This document shows, piece by piece, positions 53,101-61,421 of a stretch of 64,000 bases of DNA. The number at the start of each line of letters is the position of its first letter. The first letter of the stretch is position 1. This stretch comes from an uncultured Poribacteria bacterium (GTDB taxonomy: Bacteria; Poribacteria; WGA-4E; PCPOR2b), in assembly GCA_958296125.1 (NCBI GenBank), contig OY282444.1, forward strand, positions 3,691,623 to 3,755,622, written 5' to 3'. The translations under genes were made by a program, and so were the position numbers. Below the pieces are notes generated by a model. That model did no database searches, had not been told where the DNA came from, and worked only from the letters and a program-made list of their open reading frames with translations.

Positions 53101-53514
53101 GCCATCAGTCCGTTCCATAGCATCCGTAACCAGCCGCTGCAACAGATGCGATTTGATCGGATCTTCGGTTTCCGTCTCGCCGAATTGAAGGGCACTGACG
53201 AGGCGATCCTCAAGATCTCGGTGTTTTCGTTCAACGTTGAGTGCGACATCGTGTGGTGTCAGTTTCACCCGAAGCGGTTGGATGAGGTATCTATAGAGCA
53301 GATAGCCCAGAACACCAATGATACCGATGAGTAACGCAATGCGGATGCTGCGTGGTAGCGGCATCAGCAGGTCTACAATCGCCGCACCGGCGATAATTAA
53401 GATTAATCCAACGATAGCAATCGCGCAGCCGGTCCAAAATAGGGTCCGTTTCCAGACGCGGCGGGCTGCCAAAACTCTTGCTTGTAGCTCTGTGTAACCT
53501 TCCCTTGCTGCCAT
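50143..53514 (-). CDS. DUF4175-like giant membrane protein with Gln-rich coiled coil
   Basis: A 1123-residue protein, with GGAGGG before the ATG. Three transmembrane helices are in the first 180 residues (TGCAIAIVGLILIIAGAAIV, IRIALLIGIIGVLGYLLYRY, IGIAAAVLAGCTLIALIF). Immunoglobulin-like beta domains span about 190-500 (VEVTYTYPAYTHLNPITQQG, DEPPEIVIKEP). Residues of about 540-1080 form a long, Gln/Glu/Ala-rich coiled coil. This build is typical of DUF4175-like proteins linked with MoxR/DUF58/VWA clusters. Role in envelope integrity is inferred. Confidence 0.78.
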   Translation of the reverse strand: MAAREGYTELQARVLAARRVWKRTLFWTGCAIAIVGLILIIAGAAIVDLLMPLPRSIRIALLIGIIGVLGYLLYRYLIQPLRVKLTPHDVALNVERKHRDLEDRLVSALQFGETETEDPIKSHLLQRLVTDAMERTDGIDFKATVDKSKKRKHIGIAAAVLAGCTLIALIFPTELNISLNRLLSPWEKTEPVFTTKLIVEPGNARILRGRSLAINAEVTGKAADKARLIYTKGDSAVDTELQRQEIDMMRIESEKRRFGYEIFNINENMEYYVTANGAASESYTIEVFDMPKVTAVEVTYTYPAYTHLNPITQQGEGNIRAVTGSQAEVRITTHKAIQSATLTMDAQDPTPMLISDGRTLTTTLEVLNDGKYTVKLLCVDGFNNQTPIEYTITAIPDEPPEIVIKEPGRDIKATKLEEVRVVAEAMDDYGVEHMTLKYSIGSGEPQELEAETVEVKAKKIISGAYVFYLEELNVEPGELISYYAQATDNNTRTGPGTSTSELYFIEVRPFNERYMEMEAEAQQGPGQPFPNLIADQRAIIKNTWKSIHSRPSPMIEDYQSAVKQIGKEQDQLKDKTQRVADELSMSMRDANVDPEMLMNLEEAVAKMGEASDELHAIKPKEALSHEQDALKLLTQAMMELDKVLTRMRASGNQEVADNMEMEMEDLKDAIEQDENELDEQMREGAQELLDQARDMLSQQEQLTQQSQQMAREGQPSRREMQQNSQQEQQLADQAQQLAEQAQQMGQSSGQGAGQHNTGQRMTQAGEALQQAAENMQAASENMGAEQPQMGAAKGQKAEENLQQAIEELEKVAAQFTDQALEQATKALDQLTAKQSEVREQTEALEEETRRNGVHLEDLRNASQLANEQRTLRQDLEQLQRNLSNLREALSENEPQAARNVADANRRIIEEQVPENMEDAQRALQWRNFQSSEWEQREVLDTLLEARDDLQQARTNLAETEEERLDAALDQIESWAAQMEDIQRELDAMDNQETPLTPEQAARQQQLSEQQAQIQQRAQEAMEAQEPGDAQGNEQAQTGGAESDLELRELWLGAIRAMNNRPGIRRAPFPRYDFSLRELRKLERAIEERLATIQEKKQLAQVLKEDVPPEYRRLVDRYYEFLAK

Positions 53515-53577
53515 TGTTTACCCTCCAGTTCGTTTTTTATTCCGTGGTGCTACAGCAGTTGATAGATATATTCCTCG

Positions 53578-53968
53578 TCAACGTGGGGGTTGTTTCCTCC
53601 CACAACAAACATGTTGCGGAAACGCCTTGTTTGCAAGGCTATTCTGATTTGGCAATGCAATCAAACCATGATTGGTCTCGGATACCTTGATAGCGGATAA
53701 AGTCAAACGGGACTGTGTGTCTGAAATCTGGGAAAGGATGCGCCGTATGTTCGTATAACTTTTTAACGGTCCATCTTTTTCTACTTCGGGCGAGGCGAGA
53801 ACAAGACACCAAGAATTTGGTTCCAACCGGTAGACCCACAAAGCCGCCTGAACATCAAACTTTGCTTTATTGAGATGACGCAAGGCATTAGCACCTGCAT
53901 CAATCATTTCTTGTGTAAGCGGTTTTTTTTGCTATGATTTTCTCTATTACCATCGCTTCTTCAGCCAT
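53578..53968 (-). pseudogene. Unknown small protein broken by a frameshift in an A8 run
   Basis: The ATG at 53968 has GGAG upstream and reads MAEEAMVIEKIIAKK. Then a run of eight A shifts the frame. With seven A it would continue PLTQEMIDAGANALRHLNKA, VQAALWVYRLEPNSWCLVLA to a stop at 53578, about 125 residues. The second part is open and protein-like. It is either a sequencing error, a mutation or slippage on the A-run. No family is recognised. Confidence 0.6.
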
Positions 53969-54041
53969 AATGGAACTCCATTTTTTCGTGCTGTGCACGC
54001 CCTATAAAGATCCCGTGCCTTTGAAACTGATGTTTAACCCA

Positions 54042-54968
54042 TTAGACGAGGTTCCTTTCCATAAGGTTATCTACGATCCCACCTATTGATGAAAACTGAG
54101 AAGTGTCCAGCCATTCAATTCTTGGATCGTTGCGAAACCATGTCAACTGGCGTTTGGCGAACCGACGGGTGTTCTGTTTTAAGAGCGCAATTGCTTCGCC
54201 AAGCGTTCGCCTCCCATCGAGATGGTCGATGAGCTCCTTGTATCCGAAGCTCTGCATTGCGATGCAATTCCATGGATAGCCTTGATCTAGTAACCCTTTA
54301 ACCTCTTTAATTAAGCCTGCTTCTACCATCCGATCCACGCGCTCTTCAATTCGTTGATAAAGCACCTCCCGTGGCATGTTAAGCCCGAACGCCCGGAATG
54401 GGTAACGCGGTTCATTTGTTTTCCACTGCCTTTGGAGGACAGAAATTGGTTTCCCTGTCAGTTCATAAACCTCTAAGGCGCGAATGACTCGGACGAGGTT
54501 ATTTGGGTGAACCCGATTTGCTGCCTCCGGATCGCATCGGCGCAGCCGCTCGTGCAGGAAGGTGTTGCCGTGTTCGTCCGCTTCCCGTTGGAGTTTCGCT
54601 CGAAGCTCCACATCTGCACCGGGCCCGTCGAAAAGTCCATCGATGATGCCGCGAAAATATAACCCCGCCCCACCGACAGCCATCGTCTGGTTGCCACCTC
54701 CGCGAATCTTTGTAATCGCAGCATCTGCCAACTGCTGGTATTCTGCGACAGAGAAGGGGTGGTCCACGTCCACACAATCAATGAGGTGGTGGGGCACTGC
54801 TCGCTGTTGGTCCGGTGTTGGCTTTGCCGTGCCGATGTCCATCCCCCGGTAGATCTGCCGCGAATCCAGCGACACAATTTCGGCACCAAGGTGCTGCGCG
54901 AGTTGAATCGCTATTTTGGTTTTACCGACAGCGGTTGGACCGACGATGCAAATCAGTGGAGATTTCAT
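54042..54968 (-). CDS. miaA: tRNA dimethylallyltransferase
   Basis: A 308-residue MiaA that puts dimethylallyl on A37 of tRNAs reading UNN codons. P-loop is IVGPTAVGKTKIAIQLA. The conserved SLDSRQIYRGMDIGTAKPT, HHLIDCVDVDHPFSVAEYQ and VGGAGLYFRGIIDGL motifs are present, as is RRFAKRQLTWFRNDPRIEW near the end. Full length. Alone on its strand, between the FGE-like gene and the frameshifted ORF. Confidence 0.96.
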   Translation of the reverse strand: MKSPLICIVGPTAVGKTKIAIQLAQHLGAEIVSLDSRQIYRGMDIGTAKPTPDQQRAVPHHLIDCVDVDHPFSVAEYQQLADAAITKIRGGGNQTMAVGGAGLYFRGIIDGLFDGPGADVELRAKLQREADEHGNTFLHERLRRCDPEAANRVHPNNLVRVIRALEVYELTGKPISVLQRQWKTNEPRYPFRAFGLNMPREVLYQRIEERVDRMVEAGLIKEVKGLLDQGYPWNCIAMQSFGYKELIDHLDGRRTLGEAIALLKQNTRRFAKRQLTWFRNDPRIEWLDTSQFSSIGGIVDNLMERNLV

Positions 54969-55002
54969 GGCGTGAAATGTGATGCGTTATGGACTTAGGG
55001 GT

Positions 55003-55716
55003 TTAATTGACCTGCCTGCAATCAATCGTCATTGTGCATCGGAATCCGAAGTCGCTGAACTGTTTCTCAGGACCGAGACTACTCCGCGCCGCACAACGAG
55101 CAAAGCGGATGCGGTGCCGCCATGAACCGCCGCGTGCCACATGGCGACTGCTGTGTTTTGGACCGGTCGGATTGCAATCCGGTGAGATTTCGTAGTAGGA
55201 TGGATCATACTTATCAGTGCACCATTCGTGGACACCCTCTGACATATTGTAGAGTCCATAACCGTTGGGGCCCTCAGTCCCAATCGGAAAATGCGGGGCA
55301 TTCCGTCCCCCCACATGATCCTCATGCAGTTTATCGCCCCATGGATACTCTCTGCCTTCCAATCCACCCCGTGCTGCTTTTTCACGTTCCGCTTCTGTCG
55401 AAAGGCGATAGGCTTTGCCAGTCAACTCCTGTAACCACTCGCAATAGGTGACGGCATCATACCAACTAGGGCCAACGACTGGTTGGTCTGGGTGTTGGAA
55501 CTTGGACTCACTCCAAAACGGTGGTGGTGAATGATCGGTCATCTCCATAAAGCACTTATACTCTCGGTTAGTCACGGGGTATCGTGCCATGCCAAAAGTG
55601 TCCACCCATACACGATGAACAGGCCGTTCGTTCGCTGCACCGTTTTCGCTTCCCATAAGGAAATCTCCTTCGGGAATGATGACTATATCAGGCTCAATGA
55701 ATTTCGGTGCTTGCAT
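55003..55716 (-). CDS. FGE-sulfatase domain protein
   Basis: A 237-residue SUMF1/FGE-like protein (VIIPEGDFLMGSENGAANER, SWYDAVTYCEWLQELTGKAY, LSTEAEREKAARGG, EYPWGD, SSRHVARGGSWRHRIRFARC, DFGFRC). The domain is found in formylglycine-generating enzymes and in EgtB/PvdO-like relatives. Cys residues are in RFARCAARSS and at the end, but they do not show the exact copper-binding pair of true FGEs, so the substrate is open. The ATG at 55716 has GGAGG 10-13 bases upstream. A TTG at 55797 would add 27 residues. Confidence 0.82.
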   Translation of the reverse strand: MQAPKFIEPDIVIIPEGDFLMGSENGAANERPVHRVWVDTFGMARYPVTNREYKCFMEMTDHSPPPFWSESKFQHPDQPVVGPSWYDAVTYCEWLQELTGKAYRLSTEAEREKAARGGLEGREYPWGDKLHEDHVGGRNAPHFPIGTEGPNGYGLYNMSEGVHEWCTDKYDPSYYEISPDCNPTGPKHSSRHVARGGSWRHRIRFARCAARSSLGPEKQFSDFGFRCTMTIDCRQVN

Positions 55717-55797
55717 GGGGGTGTTTGTCCTCCGTTGAAACGTACCGTCGCTTTGTGCTCTTGCGTATTTCTGTGCCCTCCGATTTTGCCTTGACAA

Positions 55798-56096
55798 ATC
55801 TCCGAAGGTATGCCATTATAGCACCCTAACTTCTTAGATGTCAACTTTAACCTTAAGGGAACTAGGGGCATTTATAGTAAACACAAGAAATAAATAGACG
55901 TTTTTTTCAAAGGTATGCAATTCTCAAGCGGCTCCGGTCATACAATGCTGATAAGCCCCTTGAGGATATTATCAATATGTATCGTTAATTGTAGGATCTA
56001 CTATAGTTCTCTTGTAGGAGGGATTTCCGAATCCCGACACACTGCTCAGACAGAGAGAAAACCGAAAACTAAATAGCCCTATTAAGGTAAGAGAAA
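55798..56096. other. Intergenic region with GGGATTTCCGAATCCC repeat
   Basis: No gene is seen in 299 bp. GTAGGAGGGATTTCCGAATCCCGAC at about 56013-56037 is the partner of the repeat at 38371-38397. The arms differ between the copies but remain complementary. Confidence 0.45.
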
Positions 56097-56591
56097 ATGG
56101 CATGGATCCGGACTGTCCCCGAATCAGAGGCAACAGGCATCGTCAGGGAAGAATATGAAGCAGGAATCAAGCGCGCCGGGCGAGTTTACAACATTGTCAA
56201 ACTGTTCAGCATCAAGCCGGAAAGGCTCAAAGCGGTCATCAATCAGTATGAGGTTGTCATGCACGGTCCCTCCAAATTGAGTCGGGGGCAGCGGGAGATA
56301 ATCGCGACAGTGGTTTCGCAGATTAACGCCTGCCGATACTGAGTCCAAGTGCACGGCGAAGACCTACGTGAATAGGTCCATGAAGATGAGCTCGTTAGTC
56401 AAATCAAGACAGATTACCGCTCTGCGAATTTGGACGCAACCATGCGATCCATCCTAGAATTTGCAGAAAAGGTCACCCTTGCCGCGTATACGGTTCAACC
56501 ATCGGACCTGGATTTACTCAGATCGCACGGCTTGGATGACGAAACAATTTTCGATGTCGTTGAGATTGTCGGGTTCTTCAATTCCGCTTGA
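56097..56591 (+). pseudogene. AhpD-like (carboxymuconolactone decarboxylase) gene with CxxU, decayed
   Basis: The frame from ATG 56097 reads AWIRTVPESEATGIVREEYE and SRGQREIIATVVSQINACRY, then TGA at 56340-56342, VQVHGEDLRE, TAG at 56373-56375, and VHEDELVSQIKTDYRSANLD, TMRSILEFAEKVTLAAYTVQ, DDETIFDVVEIVGFFN. In AhpD-like peroxidase-related enzymes the motif is NxCHYCxxxHG, so the TGA is exactly the second Cys of CxxC (Cys79/U82). A C-terminal tail of 20-30 residues is missing, and the TAG would end translation even with Sec insertion. It is probably a former selenoprotein gene. Confidence 0.65.
56361..56378 (+). promoter_or_regulatory. SECIS-like hairpin after UGA 56340
   Basis: GACCUA and UAGGUC pair perfectly around CGUGAA, 19-36 nt after the UGA. 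The in-frame TAG codon is part of the 3' arm. The loop G residues (+26, +28) are within the known bacterial range. Confidence 0.4.
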
Positions 56592-56944
56592 AGACTTTAT
56601 TCAAGAAGGTCACTCTCGAAAATAGGCGGGTGCTTGATATCGGTGGTGGTGGCGGTCTGCACAGTTTCTACGCGGCCTGTATGGGTGCTAAGGAGATTAT
56701 ATGTCTTGAGCCGGAAACGGAAGGGAGTCGCTCTGGGATGGGTGCCAAGTTTAGGAAGTTAAGTGAAACTCTCGGAGACAATCAGGTAAGGTTTGAACCT
56801 GTTACATTTCAAGCTTTTGAGCCCGCAGGAGAGCAGTTCGATATTATCTTACTTCACAAATCGATAAACCATCTAGATGAAACCGCCTGCATCAACCTGC
56901 TCAACAGTGAAGTGCCCAAGGCGATTTATATGGAAAAGCCGTGA
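56588..56944 (+). pseudogene. SAM methyltransferase fragment
   Basis: A 118-codon frame from a TTG, without ribosome site. SAM-binding motif I is RRVLDIGGGGGLHSFYAAC, then ICLEPETEGSRSGMG and FDIILLHKSINHLDET. The N-terminus before motif I and the whole C-terminal half of a class I methyltransferase are missing. It overlaps the end of the AhpD-like pseudogene by 4 bp in another frame, which suggests joining of two broken genes. Confidence 0.55.
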
Positions 56945-56973
56945 ACAACAACGCCCCGCTTTATCAGAGCAAC

Positions 56974-58215
56974 TCAAGGGCGATTCCGTCGCCATCTTGG
57001 GTTGGATGTTGGGCTTCGTGCTTCCTTGATCACCGCATCCAGAGTCACCATCGGCTCATCCCCTTCTTGTCGCAGGTATGCGAGGATGCCTGCTGGTATA
57101 CAGAAATGTTCGTGGGGACCGATTGCCCTCTCGACACCAGCCATCTGCACAATCCCCCGTCCGCGGACAACAGAGACGATGCAGAAGCGGTCGGTCCGCA
57201 GGTTCAATCCGTACGCATTGACGCGCGCCACGGACAACTCCAACCCGCCGATCCCCTCTCCGTCGGTGGCTGAAGCCGGGATGATTGGGTAACGCACAGA
57301 CGGAAACTTTCCCGCAGCCTTCTCGATTTCGCGTTCAAGATAAATCGTCCGGTTCATTGGACGGCTGTAGACGGGAACCTGATCAAGTTTGTCTAGTTCA
57401 ATCGGTTGCGCCTCCACGTCTAGAAACACCCCCCACCCGCCGCGTGTCAGCGATCCGAAGATGAACGGAACATGATGCTGCATCGTGCTATCGTTGACAT
57501 ACCCGTGTCGCACTTTCGGGGGAATGGGCATGGCATAGCCTTCGTCCACTTTTGCATAGAATTCACCGAGAACCGTATTGCCGTGCAATGGTCCGTAGCC
57601 CAGATGAATCTCAACACCGTCTTGATGGAGATGAAATGGCACATCTGACCGGGGTCCGTCGAGGTAAGCCAGATTCCACGAATGATAATCCCCATAAACT
57701 AGTGGTACAATCGTGATACCGAGGTTTGGTACGATGAAACTTGCTTGATCCGGAGCGTGCGTATCTAGGGTCGTATGAATGCCGTTGCCGTTGACAATTT
57801 CTTCCATCAACTCGGTGAACCGATCTCGAACCTGCCGCATTGATTCCAGCTTGCACGTCTTAACTCCCGCGCTCAATGACTCGATGACCCTTGGGATGTT
57901 CGTGGCGTAGCGGTAAAACGTGGAGATCAAAGCGCGAAAGTCAGCTTCCACCGCATCCATCGTTTGATTCGCTAGGTCTATCAAGAGTTCTACCGCCCGC
58001 TTGCGATGTGCCTCCGTGAGTGGGTCGCACATCTCAATTTCATCGATTGCCAGCCGGGTGGCGTGAAAGGCACCAATCGTATGACCGCGAAATGCGTAGC
58101 TATACAACCGTGCCAGTGCGACATCTTCGGGCGTAATTTCCGCTGGTGTGCGGCCTTTCTGGTGACTCTCGCGCGCCAAGTCAACAAGCCGTGCATAGTT
58201 GGGATGGACCTGCAT
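56974..58215 (-). CDS. Bicupin-like protein with helical N-terminus
   Basis: A 413-residue protein. The first 150 residues are helical (VALARLYSYAFRGHTIGAFH, RKRAVELLIDLANQTMDAVE). A cupin follows with likely metal ligands in PFHLHQDGVEIHLGYGPLHG and KVRHGYVN. A second cupin-like fold is at the C-terminus (IVSVVRGRGIVQMAGVERAI, PHEHFCIPAG). Such proteins include sugar isomerases and dioxygenases. It is the third gene in a run after the FAH-family and SDR genes, suggesting breakdown of a sugar or aromatic compound. Confidence 0.75.
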   Translation of the reverse strand: MQVHPNYARLVDLARESHQKGRTPAEITPEDVALARLYSYAFRGHTIGAFHATRLAIDEIEMCDPLTEAHRKRAVELLIDLANQTMDAVEADFRALISTFYRYATNIPRVIESLSAGVKTCKLESMRQVRDRFTELMEEIVNGNGIHTTLDTHAPDQASFIVPNLGITIVPLVYGDYHSWNLAYLDGPRSDVPFHLHQDGVEIHLGYGPLHGNTVLGEFYAKVDEGYAMPIPPKVRHGYVNDSTMQHHVPFIFGSLTRGGWGVFLDVEAQPIELDKLDQVPVYSRPMNRTIYLEREIEKAAGKFPSVRYPIIPASATDGEGIGGLELSVARVNAYGLNLRTDRFCIVSVVRGRGIVQMAGVERAIGPHEHFCIPAGILAYLRQEGDEPMVTLDAVIKEARSPTSNPRWRRNRP

Positions 58216-58263
58216 AATTATTTTTTTCCGTCTCCCTTGGCAAGTCGGGCTTGGAGTCCAGCC

Positions 58264-59013
58264 CTAACCCGCCGTAAACCCACCGTCAATTGGTAGCGCA
58301 ACCCCTGTCACGAAAGCCGATTCGTCCGATGCCAAAAATAGCGCACCGTAGGCAATCTCCTGCGGCGTAGCGAGGCGTTTCATCGGGTGTTGCTCGGCGA
58401 GTGCCTGATATTCCGCCGGAGTTTTCAGTACACCTGCTAGGAGCGGGGTTTCGGTGAAACCGGGACAGAGGCAATTGACACGGACATTGCTAGTGGCATA
58501 GTCGAGTGCCATCCCGCGAGTCAAATTGGCGACCCCACCTTTGGTAGCGACGTAAGCTGCGCGGGTCGGCGCACCGACGATACCGTAGATCGATGCCATA
58601 TTGATAATCGCGCCGCCGCCGTTCTTGATCATTTCGGGAATGGCGTACTTTGAGCCGAGAAAAACCCCTTTCAGGTTGATATCAACACAGCGGTCCCAGT
58701 CTTCCTCCGGCAGCTCCACGACGGGTAAGCGCATCGCAATGCCTGCGTTGTTGAACAGCACATCCAACTTGCCGTAAGCGTCAATCGTCGATTTCACCAT
58801 CGCTTGTGCATCTACCGCCGACGTTACATCGGTGCGAACGAACATCGCCTCGCCGCCATCAGAATTGATCTGGTCAACCACTTCGTTTCCCCCGGCTTCA
58901 TCCAGATCTGCCACGACAACCTTCGCCCCTTCCTTGACAAATAAGAGTGCCGTTGCCCGCCCGATTCCAGAGGCAGCACCGGTGATGATTGCAACTTTAT
59001 CTTCGAGTCTCAT
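58264..59013 (-). CDS. Short-chain dehydrogenase/reductase
   Basis: A 249-residue classical SDR. Cofactor motif IITGAASGIGRATALLF with Asp in VVVADLDEAGG favours NAD(H). LFNNAGIAMR, the catalytic Ser in INMASIYGIVG and Tyr/Lys in AAYVATKGGVANL are present. The ATG at 59013 avoids the overlap with the upstream gene that a start at 59049 would give. Substrate is probably a sugar or hydroxy acid in the same pathway as the FAH and cupin neighbours. Confidence 0.9.
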   Translation of the reverse strand: MRLEDKVAIITGAASGIGRATALLFVKEGAKVVVADLDEAGGNEVVDQINSDGGEAMFVRTDVTSAVDAQAMVKSTIDAYGKLDVLFNNAGIAMRLPVVELPEEDWDRCVDINLKGVFLGSKYAIPEMIKNGGGAIINMASIYGIVGAPTRAAYVATKGGVANLTRGMALDYATSNVRVNCLCPGFTETPLLAGVLKTPAEYQALAEQHPMKRLATPQEIAYGALFLASDESAFVTGVALPIDGGFTAG

Positions 59014-59030
59014 AGTACGTCTTTCGCCCT

Positions 59031-60056
59031 TTATTGTTTTTCCTGCCACGCCGCTGGATTCTCCGCTTTCTCCTCAATCTGATTACGAAGCCTCCCAATC
59101 CCTTCAACCTCTAGCTCAATGACATCGCCGGGCTGAATCCATCGATCCAACTCCCAGCCACAGCCTTTGCCAACCGTGCCAGATCCAAGAAAATCGCCCA
59201 CACAGAGGGTTTCGCACTGCGAGACAAAGGAGATCATCTCCGCGAAAGTGTAATACATATCCGACGTATTTCCATCCGCCCAAACTTCACCGTTGACCTT
59301 TGCAATCATCCGCAAGTTATACGGGTCGTCGATTTCGTCAGGTGTTACGAGGCACGGTCCCATGATATTGCTGTTATCGAAATCCTTCCCTTTGGCGGGG
59401 CCAAGTGCCAATGTCATGTGACGAAACTGGATGTCGCGTGCGCTGATATCGTTATAGATTGTGTAGCCACCGATATAGTTTGGCGCGTCTGCAATCGAGA
59501 TATTCTTTCCTTCCACCCCGATATAAACGCCCCATTCCAACTCGAAGTCAAGTTTGTCGGTGTAGTTGGGCCAGGTCACCGGTGCGTCGTGTCCAGCGAT
59601 CGAAGCGGGGCTCGTGCTGCCGCGGTAGTAGTTCGGCAGCTTAAACCATTCGGGAGAGATTTCCTTGCCGGTGATCCGGGCAGCAGCGTCCATGTGCGTC
59701 TTAAACACGCCGAAATCGCGCAGGCTAGCAGGACGGGGAAATGGTGCGAGCAGGTTCACCTGATTAACCGAGTAAACAATCTGTTCACCTCGGATGCCGG
59801 TGGGGTTAGTGCTGTCAATGTGTTCGAGGCTCGCCTGCGCTGCTTCTCTCGATCTATCACCTCGATCGAAGTATTGGATCATATCCGATGGCAGGATGGC
59901 ATCCGCGCTCTGATAGGCGGTGGATTGTCCCTGTGTGTCTGAAAGATAAAGGGCATAGGCAGAATTGAGATCGACGATTTGATCGCTGTCAATCATCGCT
60001 CCGAGCCGCTGCTGTTTCCCAAGTCGTGTCGTGAGTTCAAAGGTAACCAGTTTCAT
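59031..60056 (-). CDS. Fumarylacetoacetate hydrolase family protein
   Basis: A 341-residue FAH-family enzyme. Metal ligands are seen in YTDKLDFELEWGVYIGVEG (ExE) and the nearby IYNDISARDIQFRHM, with GKDFDNSNIMGPCLVTPDEI and LGSGTVGKGCGWELDRWIQP in the core. The family cleaves C-C bonds of diketo acids or dehydrates keto sugar acids. It probably starts a three-gene operon (FAH, SDR, cupin), a layout known from L-fucose/L-rhamnose-type acid pathways. Confidence 0.88.
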   Translation of the reverse strand: MKLVTFELTTRLGKQQRLGAMIDSDQIVDLNSAYALYLSDTQGQSTAYQSADAILPSDMIQYFDRGDRSREAAQASLEHIDSTNPTGIRGEQIVYSVNQVNLLAPFPRPASLRDFGVFKTHMDAAARITGKEISPEWFKLPNYYRGSTSPASIAGHDAPVTWPNYTDKLDFELEWGVYIGVEGKNISIADAPNYIGGYTIYNDISARDIQFRHMTLALGPAKGKDFDNSNIMGPCLVTPDEIDDPYNLRMIAKVNGEVWADGNTSDMYYTFAEMISFVSQCETLCVGDFLGSGTVGKGCGWELDRWIQPGDVIELEVEGIGRLRNQIEEKAENPAAWQEKQ

Positions 60057-60898
60057 TAATATTCCTCAATCTTCTCTTTTTGTTATTTCAAGTTCTATCT
60101 CGCCATTCTACCTGCTGCGACAACGGTTTTTCGTCCGAATGCCGCCACATCTCTCAATTAAATAGAATAACACATCATCGGGGCACTGTCAACGCAGATT
60201 CCGGATAATTAATAAGGGTAGTATATAAATAGATCGTGTGGTTGGTACGCGATTCATAGGACTTACGCAGTTGATATAAAGTATCGTCCTCGCCTGAATT
60301 TGCAGCATGTCGAAGGAAAGAACTTGGCGTAGGTTTCCTAGCCTGCGATCGGGTATTCGCTATGCTCAACCGAATTCCTATTTTATTTATTAGCAGAGTT
60401 CGCAGAAAACTGCGATATCGGGGGATTAGCTTCGCAGAAAGCTGCGAAGCTGACGGAACCCAGTATACATAAGGTTTCCATAAGGTTTCTCGGCGAAAAT
60501 TGCTGAATTTAAAGCAAATCTGAACGCAGAAAGCTGCGAAGTTACAGTGCAAGAAAGGCGAGAGATGATGGGGAATACAGAAAAAATAAAGGAGGTGTGG
60601 TGGATCCCTGGATTCAGGCACCGTAAGGATTTCGAGCGTCAGATCGCAGCATAGGGATGGGAAAAACAGAGTGCAAAAGGAAGAGTGGCACACAAATTGC
60701 TTAATTCAATCATGTAAACGATTTTGGGCACGTTTCTTCCAATACTCAATGGGAGAACAACCTGAATCATTAGAATGAAGCGATTTGGTTAACTCAAGTT
60801 GCTGTCTATTCATCGGATACGTGAATCAACTTAGAGTTGACCGTTTTCCCCCAACGGGATGCTAACGCGTTCCTCACAATTCAACAGGAGGCACACAA
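60057..60898. other. Long gene-poor region with hairpin repeats
   Basis: 842 bp without a supported gene. It holds a MITE-end motif (TAGGACTTACGCAGTTGA, about 60258-60275) and three GCAGAAAGCTGC hairpins (60400-60538). A 172-codon minus-strand ORF runs through the hairpins, has no ribosome site and a Cys/Phe/Leu-rich start, and is probably chance. A divergent promoter for the next gene is likely near its right end. Confidence 0.5.
60400..60538. repeat. Three related GCAG-AAAG-CTGC hairpins
   Basis: TCGCAG-AAAA-CTGCGA (60400-60415), CTTCGCAG-AAAG-CTGCGAAG (60430-60449) and CGCAG-AAAG-CTGCG (60525-60538). Stems of 5-8 bp and the AAA(A/G) loop are kept. They may be remnants of one spreading small palindrome. 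Confidence 0.6.
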
Positions 60899-61411
60899 AT
60901 GACTGCGACTTGGGTCAAGCAATACAAAAAAGCAATGGTGTTCACTGTTCTGGCACTTCTATTGATAAGCGCAGTGTGGGTTTATGCCAGAAACTCCGTT
61001 CATGGATATAACGATGATGTATATTGGGATGTAACCGTTGAGAATCTCCGTAGATCCGGAAACCATACTTATAGCTCTCACCGGTATTACATTGAAAATG
61101 ATAGTGATGTGACTGTAACTTTAATCGAGCAAGAGTTTAAGCATCGGGTCATGCAGACGTTTCCAGACGAGCCGGGAAAGTCAGATAAAGAAAAAATCGT
61201 TAGACGAAACGATGACATGACCAATACTGTTAAAATAGGTCCGGGAAGGAGTAAACGCAGGGAGTTTCCGTATGAGGTTGATATTAGCGGATTAGAACGG
61301 GGTTGGTATTATATTGATGCCTACACTCGAATCAATCTCAAAGATATTAGAGAAAATCCTACTCCAAAGGCTGAAGATAATACCAAGCCAAATAAGTTTT
61401 GCATACTATAA
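60899..61411 (+). CDS. Exported or membrane-anchored protein, unknown
   Basis: A 170-residue protein with AGGAGG before the ATG. An N-terminal hydrophobic helix (AMVFTVLALLLISAVWVYA) is a signal anchor or signal peptide. The rest is beta-rich and polar (YWDVTVENLRRSGNHTYSSH, REFPYEVDISGLERGWYYID) like an immunoglobulin-type fold. No family is known to me. It is 10 bp from the TolB-like gene, so they share a transcript. Confidence 0.7.
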   Translation: MTATWVKQYKKAMVFTVLALLLISAVWVYARNSVHGYNDDVYWDVTVENLRRSGNHTYSSHRYYIENDSDVTVTLIEQEFKHRVMQTFPDEPGKSDKEKIVRRNDDMTNTVKIGPGRSKRREFPYEVDISGLERGWYYIDAYTRINLKDIRENPTPKAEDNTKPNKFCIL

Positions 61412-61421
61412 AGGAGATATA

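Noticed and set aside
11154-56591. UGA as a general sense codon (altered genetic code)
   Set aside because: UGA is the normal stop of carA, pyrC and others here. Only UGAs at redox Cys positions lie inside conserved frames, so Sec is the better explanation.
60175-60693. 172-codon minus-strand ORF
   Set aside because: No ribosome site, low-complexity start and it covers repeat hairpins. Judged to be chance.
60706-60813. 35-codon minus-strand ORF beginning MNRQQLELTKSLHSNDSG
   Set aside because: Composition is protein-like, but there is no ribosome site and no recognisable family, so it is not called.
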